Of a DNA stretch of 64,000 nt, positions 1-11,174 are shown piece by piece (position 1 is the first letter of the stretch; every line of letters begins with the position of its first letter). Below the pieces are notes generated by a model. It was not told the DNA's origin. It saw nothing but the letters and a program-made list of their open reading frames with translations, and ran no database searches. The translations under genes were made by a program, and so were the position numbers. Source of the DNA: Malania oleifera. Lineage: Eukaryota; Streptophyta; Magnoliopsida; Santalales; Ximeniaceae. The stretch is from contig NC_080421.1 of the NCBI RefSeq assembly GCF_029873635.1, forward strand, positions 41,521,120-41,585,119. The letters are read 5' to 3'.

Positions 1-443
1 ACAGTTTTACAGTACCATAACATACAGATTTACAGTTTATTTCAGAAATACAGTTGATATAGATACAATTTATTACTGCATCATGGTTAATACAGTTAAT
101 ACAAAATCTTGGTAAAATAGATAGATTTTATATAGAAATGTATTATATAGTATCGAATCCTGATGGACCAGATTTAGTCAGCAGAGCATGGTATCATAGC
201 TATATTCAATTCAGAGTGCAACCACATTACTCAGATAGTATGTGGTATTCAGAAGTCAATCGTGCCTATGTTGTGGACAAGCTCCCCTTCAGATAACGGT
301 TGAGAGAGCCGATCTGACTGTCGGAGTTCAGTTGACTTACCCTGGTCGGTCAGTCAGGATAGGTCGCACCTACGGGTCGCACAACCCTGTCATGAGGGGT
401 TAAATAATGACTTTTAGTTATCCATCTAGGGAATATTCTTAGT

Positions 444-486
<43 letters not shown>

Positions 487-1054
487 CATATTTACAAAAA
501 ATAGACATACCTATAAATATTAGAAGTATTATGAATAATATATCTAGAAAAATCAATTTATGTTAAGTAACATAGGTATGATTTATATTGTAACAAATAT
601 ACAGGTTTTCTCAGTTTTCGTTATTTATGGTATTTTCTAAGTCAGATTTTACAAGCATGTAACTCACTTGCCATACACTAGCAATAACATATTTCGTCTT
701 ATTGAGCATTGTCTCATCCTAGTGGTTTAATATTTTTCAGGTGATCCAGCTAGGCGAGTAGATCAGGCTCGCAGGTAGAGGGGCTACAGTGTTGCCCTGT
801 CAGTAGGGTGAGTATTTTGGGAGGTTATTTTGTATAGCCCTAGTTTCAGTGGAGGGTATTTTGGGAATAGTTGTATATGTATATTTTGGGAGTATTCTGG
901 CACTCTAGTATTGTATATATATGATTATGGTTATATGATTTCAGCTTCTCGCTGCTTAGGTTGATGGTTTTATATTAATTAGAAGGTATCGGAGCAGTGG
1001 AATTTCATAGTATTTATTATTATTGTAAAAAAAAAAAATTTGCAGGTCATTACA
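1..1054 (+). mobile_element. G3 gypsy LTR, right-hand part only
   Basis: This is the downstream part of a Ty3/gypsy LTR whose left end lies outside the window. It ends GGTCATTACA and shares the G3 landmarks found in the copy at 1619-5991: the GTCATGAGGGGT block, the run from the 'actagcaataacatattt' region into 'tctcaccc'-like sequence, and the 'aggcgag...gatcaggctcg' block. A (TA)n run sits at about 447-482. The DNA that follows reads as gag, not as a primer binding site. It is therefore more likely a solo or 3' LTR inserted into that gag than the 5' LTR of the same element. Confidence 0.75.
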
Positions 1055-1618
1055 CATGAATTCAGTTACCTTCGTTTGTGGAATTGTGTGAAGCATTAGT
1101 AAGAGATCATGCCAACTAATACCAAGAGAATTGAAGCACTAAAGGCACAGGTTGATACATCCAATAATATGACCATAAAGATGGTCAAACTTGCTAAATG
1201 AGTTGATGCTTTGAAGGGATCACAAAAACATCAATAGAGTCCTATGGTGGAGATTCTAAAGGACCTCCACGTGATAGTAGAAACTTTGCAGACTTAAATG
1301 GCAGAGCTGACTACCAAAATGAACCTAATGGTTCTTGCTACAGGAAACTCCAATGCTATAGAGTCTAGAGGAACCAAAGTTCCAAAACCCAAAATGCTTT
1401 AGGGATGCTTGTCATGCTAAGGAGTTAGATTAATTCTTATTTTATTTGATATAAAATCAATGCTTTCATATAATAAGAAACAACTGAGAACGCGTGGAAG
1501 TATCCATGACTACAATGTACTTGGTTGGTGATGTTAAGCCATGGTAGCATACCAAATATGATGAAATTGAGAATGGAAGGTGTGTAGTTGATTGTTGGAT
1601 AGACTTGAAGAGAGATCT
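1055..1618 (+). pseudogene. Decayed gypsy gag, N-terminal part
   Basis: Conceptual translation gives the coiled-coil start of a plant gypsy gag (MPTNTKRIEALKAQ, from about 1109). A KVPKPK motif follows at about 1377, then the capsid motif around VGDVKPWWHTKYDEIENGR (about 1527-1590) of the retrotransposon gag family. Reading crosses frames and at least four premature stops. Several of these match CGA to TGA, CAG to TAG or CAA to TAA changes. Gag is the structural protein that packages retrotransposon RNA. The frame stops at an LTR insertion (1619) and resumes at 5997. A longer upstream piece reading VELCEALVRDH suggests that the LTR ending at 1054 also interrupted the gene. Confidence 0.75.
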
Positions 1619-1689
1619 TGTAATGACCCGAAGAATAATGGTATTTAAATAATAAAGAGGGAGGGAAATGGAAACAAAAAAAGAAGGAG

Positions 1690-1945
1690 ACAGCAAGTTT
1701 CGTCGACGATGTTGCACTTTGGATGTAATAAACTAGAAGATTTACATAGGGCCTCGTCAAATAACACAAGGAGTTCATCGACGAGCACATAAGGAGACCT
1801 CATCAATGAAACCATGTCTCATCGACGAGAAGATACCAAGAGGGGTTTTGGGTAGTCTGAAATTTGACGTCGAGGAAGTAAGGTTCATCGACAAAATCAC
1901 TTAAGAACTCATCGATGAGATGACGTGTCTCGTCGACAAATCCGA
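1690..1945 (+). repeat. GTCGAC-centred palindrome array, G3 U3
   Basis: This run holds about eight degenerate copies of TCGTCGACGA (for example TTTCGTCGACGATG, TTCATCGACGAG, CTCATCGATGAG, CTCGTCGACAAA), spaced roughly 20-40 bp. It stops a few bases upstream of the TATA-like ATTAATAAT. The same array type is present in the G3 copies at about 26310-26480 and 34829-35060. Confidence 0.8.
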
Positions 1946-2376
1946 GGCTATTAATAATGAAAACTCAGGTTAATTTGCAAAAGATGGCGTAAATCTTCCT
2001 CTCTCTCTCTCTCTCTAAATGCCTCTCTCTCCTTCTCTCTTCGATTTCGGCCCCGTTTCTTTCCAGATTGAAAATCCAAGGCCACCACGACGCTCCTAGT
2101 GAAGTTCTCTGTAAGACTGCTGGAGCTGATCGTTGGTGGAAGTGGCTTGAAATTTATCCTAAATTCAGGGTAAAGTGTTTTATTTAGAATATGTTTTCCC
2201 TGCAGTTATAAGAAATGTTGTATGCAGGAAAATACTGATGTTTTGTTTTGGGAGATGTCGTTTTTAGGGTGTTAAGTGGAGAACCCTGCGAGTGTAGGGC
2301 TAGAGTCCAGTGAGGGCTTTTCAGAAACTAAGTAAGGGAAACATGCTATGTTAGGAGATTTACTTACATTATCAAA

Positions 2377-2419
<43 letters not shown>

Positions 2420-2837
2420 TGTATACCAGTTATTATACAAAATATGAATTTCTAAAGTATGTGTGTGGCCTGAGTAAATATTATTTGATATGGAGTTTTA
2501 TACAGTTTTTCAGTATATCAAGTTATGCAGATATAGTTAGATATTTATAGATTATATATACATATACAGTTTTTATTTAAACGATTACATAGACAGATAT
2601 ATATATATAACAGTATACAGAGGTTTATTCAGATCAGTATATCCAGTGTATATAGAAAGCTATATTTTTTTAAATGCCATAACACTCAGAGTATACAGAT
2701 AGATTATACAGACAGAGTGTATAGACAGATGATATAGTTTAGCATCAAGATGTTATAGTTATTCAGATATTACGTTATTTACAGTACATAATTATAGTGC
2801 TATGGTTATTTTGAAAACATAGTGAAAACAGTATAAA

Positions 2838-2884
<47 letters not shown>

Positions 2885-3123
2885 ATCAGATCCCTTTGGA
2901 AAGATTATAGACAGATACAGTTTACAGAGCGCGGTACCGTTGCTATATGCTTAATAGAGTGTAACCACATATCTCAGATAGTGTGTGGGTACTGTCAAAC
3001 TGTGCTCGGAGAGGATGCAGCTCCTCAGTTCACTGGTTTGAGGGGGCCAGTTTGACGAGGTAACAATCAGTCCCGAGCTTAGGAGTGGCTGCAGTTTGGC
3101 CGGGCTGAGGTAGTGTAGAGTAT

Positions 3124-5369
3124 TGTTAGAATTGGTGTATTCCCAAGAGGGGGGGTGAATTGGAATTTAAAACTTTTTCTCCTAGGTTAATCTATCCAAC
3201 AACAGTATATACACAACCTAGGGTCAGTCTATGCAATTTCCAAATGCGTAGATAAATATAATGTGGAAATTAAGTCATACGCATCATTCACCATAACATA
3301 CATGTGCGGTAAGTATAAACTACAAAAATATAACCAAACACACGATATGTTATCAGGGTTCGGCCAACTGTGCCTACGTCCCCGCCTCTAGCTCGCAAGC
3401 TAGAGGATTCCACTAATAGCTCACTTAAGGGTGGAGCGGCACCGTTTACAACCAAATCAAATTAACACAGGGCTGACCTCAACCTTAACCAGGTCAATTA
3501 GCGGGGCTGACCTCAACCTACACGCCTTAACAGGACGACACACCTAGCTTTCCTAACCGGGTCTAAGCCAATCCGGGACTATTCCAGGGCTAGTCTCCCT
3601 CTTCAGGCCCGTGCCTGGAAATACAACCAAAGTGTATTACAATCAAATGGTACAGTGATAGTGCTTTCGTTTAAAGTAGATATGTACCCAAATGCGCGCA
3701 ATAACATGCACCACAATATGATTCAATATGTAAGCTCAATGTGGTCTAAATGGTTCAACTCTCAAAAGTATTTTCTATCAGTGCAATGCGTACGTGAGAG
3801 TGACAAACAAGCAATCTTTGTATCACAAGATATTCAGCACGTAAGTTCACACAAAGATGCTAGCTAGACAATATGTATATTTCAATGAGCAGGTTTCCTC
3901 AATCATATGATGCTCCAATAATATATATGTTCGGTTTGCAAAAGATATTCAATCTTTGTATTCAGCAAAGGATATATGAGTTAATGAATATTGCAACAAA
4001 GATTTTATTACACAAACAAATATCTCTTCAAATGTTTTTCAAGATAAAAGCACAATAGATATTTGGAAGTGTTTGAAAAGTTTTTGCAACCAAAAACAAA
4101 TACAATCTTCTCAAGATCTTGCAATGAAGGTGCAAGCTCGGAAGATCAAATCAAAGTCTTCTTAGGAGAGACTTATTAACAAAGTCCCCTAAGATTACTA
4201 GGGTTTAGCTCTCGTAACAATAAAATCAATCTTATATAAATAAGGAGAGCAAACCTTTCCAAACACACACTCAATCCACTTACAGAGAGTTTGAGCAATC
4301 AAAGAAGGTAAGTATGAGTGTTTGGGGCTTAAATATGAGTAATATAGGATTATAGGTTTTTAGAAAATTCTCCCTAATCAAAGTGGTTAATCCATTTTAA
4401 TTTTCTCAAATGAACTCATATATATAGACATGGGAGAAAATATGACCGTTGGGGACCTATTGGGTATTATTAGGAAAGTTTAATGAAGTTCAGACCATTT
4501 TAACCCTGTTTAAAAAACATTAACTGCAGTAAAAAATCAGGGCAACCCAAAAGGTCCGGTTGACCAAGTCTCATATGGTTCAGTCGACTAGAGGACTTTT
4601 GAACTGAGGTCATGGTCAACCAGGAGAAGAAGATTTCTTAATTTTTTGAGGTTCGGCCGACCAGACCACTGGGAATTCTCTCGAGGACCCACCGGTCGAC
4701 CAGGTAGTTGGAGTACAAAAAGGGTCGGTCAACTAGATGGTCAAACTTTTGACCCTAGGGGGTTTCGATCGACAGGTGGTCAAATATTGACCAAGAAGGG
4801 TTTCGGTCGACCAGGTATCTGTGAACAAACTGGTTCGGTTGACCAAATGGTCAAACTTTTGACCCAGGGAGGTTTCGGTCGACCAGGCCAAAATGAACTG
4901 GCTTGGCTGGTCGACCAAAAGTGCACCATGTGTGCATTTCGGTCCCGTATCGAAACAAACAAGTCTTATTCAAGTGCCTAACAAATATATATGTAAATGT
5001 GTGTGTCCTAAGGTCACTTGAAGTCCAATTTGAAGACACCGAAAAAGTCCGGTGTTGGTCGATCGAAGGGAAAACCCTAAGGTCTTTCTAAAGTCCATTC
5101 TTATTCATGGTTTTTTGAGCTTACGTAGGAAATCATACATGTGATGTGTGTGAGCTTATTACAAACCAGATATCCCTTACTAATATTACAGACCAATTAC
5201 ACAAATGAATTATATATTACAATATGAAGTAATTGGGTCTTCAATCTTTGCTTGCTTTGCGCACATCTTGATCTTAACGGTCTTAATTCCTACACAAAAA
5301 CTCAAACACTCATTAGATACAATGAGTATTTGTCATAATCAAAACCGGGTGTGACCAATAGGGTCAACA
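3124..5369 (-). mobile_element. S-family (SIRE-like copia) solo LTR nested in the G3 LTR
   Basis: On the plus strand it reads TGTTAGAATTGG...GGGTCAACA, the reverse of an S LTR. It is flanked by perfect 5-bp duplications AGTAT (3119-3123 and 5370-5374). At 2246 bp its length matches the other S LTRs. It contains the family's conserved 'cggttcggccaactgtgcctacgtccccgcc' type region near 3358 and a GGTCGACC palindrome array at about 4554-4920. On the minus strand a TATA box (CTATATATATG) lies about 0.1 kb downstream of the array. The open frames inside it cover the palindrome array and are not genes. Confidence 0.9.
4554..4920 (-). repeat. GGTCGACC palindrome array, S U3
   Basis: More than ten degenerate copies of TTCGGTCGACCGAA occur here (GGTTCGGCCGACCAG, ACCGGTCGACCAGG, TTTCGGTCGACCAG twice, TGGTCGACCAAA and others). 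They are mixed with a ggtcaaacttttgacc dyad that occurs twice (about 4738 and 4848). Confidence 0.85.
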
Positions 5370-5991
5370 AGTATGATGACTTACCTAGATGGCCAACCAG
5401 AGTTAAGTCCCGCCTACGAGCCGCACAACCCTGCCATGAGGGGTCAAATCATGACATATAAAGTCCCAGGAAAAGTGCACAATTATCTATATGTATATGT
5501 ATACAGTTTTATAGCTTTTGTCATATGTCGTATGATATAGCAGTATAAATGATAAAAAGTTCTGATGAAACAAATATTTTAAGCTACTACACATGTGTTT
5601 TACAGATTTTTCAGATCATGCAGTTTTAAATACTATTACTATTGTTTTACAACTCGGTCACCACACACTAGTAATAACATATTTCCACTTACTGAGCGTC
5701 GTTTCACCCAATTACTTTACCACTTTTTAGGTGAACCAATTAGGCGAGCAAATCAGGCTCGTGGATAAAGAGTTGACTTGGTTACCCTGGTTGTAGGGTA
5801 AGTTTGTGACAGGGTTTTATATTTTTGGGGTAGATGATATTGGAGGGAGTTATTGTATATGGCTATGGTTTGAATGTACTGAATTCTGATATTGTTTAGT
5901 ATATATAGTTGTATGACTTGTATATCCGCTGCGTAGATATGATTATATATATATATATATATATAATGGCGAGAATTTTGAGGACGTTACA

Positions 5992-6620
5992 TATCTTAAG
6001 GCCTAATTTTTTGCTAGAGAATGTTTTGTATAATGTTTGATGTAAACTAAGAGACCTTAAGCAAAATCGTTCAATCAGGGAGTAAGTGAAACTCTATATA
6101 TTTTGATATTGGATATTTGAGACATGTGAAAGAAAGACAAATTGTTCTATTTTCTTGAGGGATTGAATTATCAGCAAGGGTAGAACTTCGTCAACAAAGA
6201 TTTCAAGAATTACTTGCTGCAAAATGATTGACCAACTATGTTGGAGAGAGCTCCACAACGTCCAAAGAGGGTGGCATGAGTGGAAGCAATAAAAAGGTTT
6301 TCAAGAAGGGCAAATCCAAATGTGGGGGAGTTGACACTAAGGCATCAACTTCAAAAGAAGTTTCTTCATCTCAATCATTCAACACTCCCAATGGTAAGGG
6401 GTAAGATGGCATGTTTCTTATATTGAGGCCCACACAAAGTTGTCAATTGCCCTCACATGTCATCTCTTAATGCCTTACAAGTTTCCATTACAAAGGGGGG
6501 ATTGCAAAATGATAGGGATGAGGAGGAAACCTTAAATATGGGTGGAATGGGATTAGTCAATGGGTTGGAGAGGCAGAGAAAAGAGAATGGAAAAAATAGG
6601 GTGTCAACATGAATGTTATA
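5992..6620 (+). pseudogene. Decayed gypsy gag, C-terminal part
   Basis: This continues the gag interrupted at 1618. The translation reads FLPENVLYNV, then KLRDLKQNRSIRE, then a leucine- and charge-rich stretch ending ARVELRQQRFQELLAA, the usual order in plant gypsy gag. A degenerate zinc-knuckle segment around 6410-6450 keeps a GPHKVVNCP remnant. Frames are broken. No protease or polymerase follows, and recognisable coding ends near 6600. Confidence 0.7.
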
Positions 6621-7079
6621 CCATTCACTCTGGAACGATTTTATTGTGTTCTTGAAGAAATTATCATTGTTTTAGAGTTCACTTAATTTCTTTTTTTTTT
6701 TTTTCCCAGTAGAATTAATTAACCTCCGCTTTATTTATAAAACGTAATAAAATGGAAATCTTTTCTAAAAAACTTATAGGCATATGACATAGGTGCTAAG
6801 TTTATTTGATAGATTTTGACATTTGTTTATTTGTCCTTCTAGGATTTTGTATCTCAAGCACTACTATTGTGGATGTCGACATTGTGGAGTTACAAGCTCC
6901 TCCCTCTGTGAGTCTCTTTCTTGAGTTATTTCAGCCCTCATTTTGATCCCTTCAATGTATTTGGCAATGGTCATTTTGACCAAATGACCAGAACGAATAT
7001 AGGCAAGTTCTAACTATCTCTTTTTGATTTTTACCTTTCATTTCTAACTTTTATACTTCTTTTTTGTCATTTTTATTGT
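6621..7079. other. No recognisable gene
   Basis: AT-rich sequence with a long T run (about 6690-6705). It has no recognisable coding or LTR features and is probably decayed repeat. Confidence 0.4.
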
Positions 7080-7560
7080 ATTGGGTGATCTAGGACAATC
7101 TAAAATGGTAAGGTAGGGTTCGACAATGATTTTGACCACGTGCAAAGAAATCAAGGTAAAACCTATCTTTTTTATCTTTTCTACTCTCTTTCTACTAATT
7201 TTAAAAAAGCCAAGTGACTTGGAGTAGTATGGAATGGTAAGAATAGGTATAATAGTGATTTTGACCTTGAACATGAAAATTAAGGCAAAACCTCTGTCAC
7301 TATGGGTGATTCTGCTATCTTTTTTCCAGTTCTGATCAAACTAGGTGATCTAGAGCAATCCAAAAATGGCAAGAAGAGTTTTTATAGTGATTTTGATCTC
7401 GAGCACGAAAATTGAGGCAAAAACCCCTATCGTCACGGGTTTTTCTACTATCTTTTTGCTAGTTCTTACCGCACCAGATGATTTGGAGCTAGCAGTCCGA
7501 AATGATAAAAATAGGGCTAATAATATTTTTGATCTCGTATACAAAAATTAAGGTAAAATC
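7080..7560. repeat. Degenerate tandem repeat, about 130-bp unit, four copies
   Basis: Each unit opens with a variant of GTGATYTRGAGCARTCYRAAATGG and closes with a TAGTGATTTTGAYCTYGARCACGAAAATTAAGGCAAAACC-like segment, described here as a consensus. Starts lie near 7085, 7211, 7344 and 7477, so the period is about 126-133 bp. A weaker copy may precede at about 6975. The short open frames on both strands in this block are by-products of the repeat. Confidence 0.75.
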
Positions 7561-7652
7561 TTGTCATTTTCAAGCTTTTTTTGCAGTGCATTTCCATTGG
7601 TATTTCACCATAAAATTCACCATTTCCTCATCAAGTTTTTATCTGTCTCTAT

Positions 7653-9860
7653 TGTTGACTTTTTGAGTCCAATCTTTGTTTTGATGCTAACAAAGCACAA
7701 GTTACTTATGTGTGTATTTAGTATGTGAGTAGGTTCATATTTTAGATCACACATAAGGGACAGGAAAATGGAAGCCAAGACATATCTTAAAGCTTATATC
7801 GTGTGGCATTTTCCAAAGATGACAAGTGAGCAAAAGAAGAAAGAAGAAGAAGGTTAATTTTATTGTAATTGCATTTAGTTTTCTGGTTTGTAATATTTGC
7901 CTCTCATGCATGATAAGGATTGAATGCTCAGAGGTCATAGACAAACCCTATGGACCAACACTTTTCATAAAAAAAAAAAATTTTCTTATTAATTAATAGG
8001 TTAAGGTCAAAGATTAGAGCTAAAATAAACCTTTACAAAGACTTCGGTTGAAGATGCCAGATTTTTTGGGCTTAATTTAAAAGCTTAGGTCTTAGACTGA
8101 CCTTAGGTCCCCAAGAACTTTATGAAAAATCTCCTATATCTTAATAGTTATACCTATATGAATAGAGCTGACTTTTAAATAAAAATCAAGACCTAACTTG
8201 CATTTTGAAAGGGCTTCGGGTGACCGACCTTAAGGCATTATAAACGTCTCGATCAACCGAACAGGCCAGAAGTCAACACGTTGACTAAGGCTCGGGCGAC
8301 TGAACCATATTTGAACTAATTATCCACAGTCGACCGAACCTTGAAGTTGATTTTTCCTACCTGCCCTAGCCGACCGAACCATCAATTCAAAATACCTTTG
8401 GTCAACCGAACTCACCCTTTCAGCAAACTAACCTTAAGACTGGGCGCCCGAACCTACAAAGGTTTGGGAAATTGCCTTGGACTCAGCCAACCGGTCTCGT
8501 TCTCAGTCACCCGAACCCAATATTAGCCTTGTGTCTATTCAGGTGACCGACCCTATGAACGTGGCAATCGATCCCCTCGGGTTCATAAAAATTAACTGCG
8601 GTAATTGGGGTTAAAATTTTAATTAATATTTTCTAAAATTCCCATTGTGTCCCCAATGATTATATTTTTAGAAAATCTATATATACTTCTCCATTTTCCC
8701 TTATTAGGGGGAGACTAGAATTTTGATTAGCGAAAAAATTCTCTCTCAAATTTTTATACTTCCATTGCTAATACACATTATTTTCCAAGCACATTTTATA
8801 CTCTTTCTTTATTTATTTCTTGCTAAAATCTTTTACAAAAGGAGAGTTGCATCTTTATACTCCTCATTTGCAAATCAATTGCAACTTTGAGAGAGCTTGA
8901 TTTCTTGTGTTGTGCGCTCATTTATATATTATTGTTAAAGCTTAAACTCTCACCTTGCATAATCTTTTGAAAATATTTCTTGAGCGTTAAGTTAGAGAGT
9001 TTTCCCATATCATTTCATATTGATAAATATTATTTGAGAAAATCTCATTTTTTCTTAGGAGTCTTTAGCATCTTCATTGCTAGACTCAAGAGCTATACGT
9101 TGTGTTTATTGCTAAACAATTTCTTTTGAGCTATATCAAATATCTCCTGCACTTAATCTTGAAAATAATATTTGGAGATAATTTTTTAAAGCACTAGATC
9201 TTTGAAGTGTTCTTAATATACATATTTTGTTAACTCAAAGATCAATATCTCTCACATATTTCATAAACTATCTTTGGAGAGATATTTGCACATATTCTCT
9301 ACTGAGCATAAATCTTTATCATACTAGAGTGCATTTGAGCTTATTGTTATACATCATTTGCTTGTATTAGAAGCATTACAATTGTACACAAATCATTTGA
9401 TTATCTGTTATATTCCCCACGTGTGGTCGAAAGAGGGAGAATTGCCCTGTGAAAAGTCTTGGACTTGCTCAGACCTGGTTAGGAGAGCACCGGATTATTT
9501 CAAATCCGGTTAGAAGAACTAGGTGTACCATCCTGGTAAAGTGTTGTATTTGATGTCGCTCCACCCATTAAGGGATAAGAATCCTCTTGCTTGTGAGCTT
9601 GAGGCGGGGACGTGGGCAGTATTAATTGAACCTTGATAACATATTATGTGTCTGCTTTTAAATTCTTGCATATGTATGTTATATTTGATAAATTGTGAAT
9701 GTTGTGCATGATTTAATTTTTTCATATTATATTTATCTGCACATTGGTATATGCTTAGAAAAACCCTAGGTTCAGTATTACAGTTGCTAGTTTGGTTGAA
9801 CCTAAGAATAAATTTTTAATACCCAATTCACCCCCTCTTAGGAATACACTAATTCCAACA
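7653..9860 (+). mobile_element. S-family (SIRE-like copia) solo LTR
   Basis: It starts TGTTGACTTTTTGAGTCC and ends ACTAATTCCAACA. At 2208 bp it is flanked by TCTAT (7648-7652) and TCTGT (9861-9865), a 5-bp duplication with one mismatch. The GGTCGACC-type array is at about 8215-8580 and a TATA box (CTATATATAC) at about 8673. The terminal CACCCCCTCTTAGGAATACAC block is the family's 3' end. No internal domain follows. Confidence 0.88.
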
Positions 9861-11174
9861 TCTGTGTGTGCACACATGTAACAAAATGGAACAAAAATGT
9901 TCCTGAATTATAATTTCAAGATTTATCCTCCTCCTCTCTTCTCCTTTTTCCTTATCTTTTCTCTTATGATTCTTCCTATCACCTCTATTTTGTTCTGTTC
10001 TATTTTGCTCTTCCCATTATATGTTCTTATTTTTATGGTCTGCCTCCCTACTACTGTTGTTGCTTCTTTATTTTCTTCTTCTTCTTCTTCTTCTCCTTCT
10101 TCATCTTCTAGTTCTCTCAATTCTATCAATATATATAAATTCAAATATCTTTACATCAGGAACTTCTTTTCTTTCCTTTCTTTTCTCCCAAAGACGTAAA
10201 GAAATTCAAGGATTCTTGTTTCTTTAGCCCTAAAATCATAAAGAAGCAATAAAGATTTTATGGGTTAAGAAATATTATTTCTTCAATATTCTTGGATTTC
10301 GAATCTTGAATTTAGATTGAAAAATTCTTGCAATCCCTCTTTGCTTAAATATTCTTCGATTGATTTTCATTGGTAGCATCAAATTTACTACAGCAAACGA
10401 TACATATTGCAGAATTTTTCAAGTAGTTGTCATTTCCTTTTAGTTTCAGTCACTGGTGAGACCTTCTCCTCCCTTATTATTTTTCTTCTTATTACTATTA
10501 TTTAATAAATTTCTAATAGTTGGTTTGTAATGGATATTTTCTATTAATGATTTGTAGGCTTAGTATATGCATTTTGTGTTTTTCATTTGTAAGTTATGGA
10601 ATGTATAATTTTTTTTTTTCAAAAAGTACTATTGCATGGTTTTTTAGTTGTAGTCTAGCTTCATTTACACTCAAAATTGTATGCTTTAATTTTTTTAAAT
10701 GCATTCATATAAAAATTGTGTGTGTGGTTTCTACTAGTTATAGGGTGTGATTTAGAAAATTGTCTACATGAAAACAAAATGTTGTTTGCCTTTGTGGTTA
10801 TATTATCCCAATTGTCATATTTTGATGATAACAACCCATTAGTGATTTTAAGTTAAACTAATTTTTGCATACCAAGTTGTGACAGATATAAGTGACTAAA
10901 TTATAACGATATAGGTGTAAGTGCAAAGATCAAGTGAATACTCTCATAGGCAAAGATCGAGTGGACTCTCAAATAGACAAAGATCAAGAGGACACTTACT
11001 TGGGAGATCTCAAGCACATCCGATGAAGCAAGTGTAAAATCATATGTAATAGGGAGTGTTTGAGGTAATCTTTGTTGTAACTCTTGTAGTTTTGTTTCAT
11101 GCTAGTTTATTTAGCAAGAGTTGAGCAAATTGCATATGTATACTAATTCATAAGAGTACATTGGATGTCACAAA
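9861..11174. other. Intergenic or decayed repeat, no gene supported
   Basis: A pyrimidine-rich stretch with a CTT microsatellite (about 10065-10110) produces low-complexity open frames on both strands. At about 10805-11170 the motif TTTTGATGATAACAA and three similar 'caaagatcaagtgg'-type units with a period near 28 bp resemble decayed copia LTR sequence. Confidence 0.45.

Larger units (their letters stand above)
1619..5991 (+). mobile_element. G3 gypsy solo LTR inserted in gag, carrying a nested S LTR
   Basis: The LTR begins TGTAATGACCCG and ends GAGGACGTTACA. The flanking 5-bp target duplications are GATCT (1614-1618) and TATCT (5992-5996), with one mismatch. No internal domain is present, so this is a solo LTR. 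The gag reading resumes directly after it. Removing the nested S LTR at 3124-5369 leaves about 2.1 kb, in line with other G3 copies. A GTCGAC palindrome array (1690-1945) runs up to a TATA-like box (about 1948), followed by a CT-rich leader (1998-2040). Long (TA)n runs occur at about 2381-2416 and 2838-2880. Confidence 0.85.

Noticed and set aside
1690-1945. Regularly spaced short palindromes that resemble a CRISPR array
   Set aside because: Units are degenerate, spacing is irregular, and the block lies in U3 of a plant LTR with a TATA box after it.
4646-5091. Several overlapping open frames of 60-111 codons on both strands
   Set aside because: They lie in the palindrome array of an S LTR. 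Open frames on both strands follow from the repeated GGTCGACC motif.
9897-10227. Ser/Leu-rich and Glu-rich open frames on both strands
   Set aside because: They are low-complexity products of a CTT microsatellite and pyrimidine tract.
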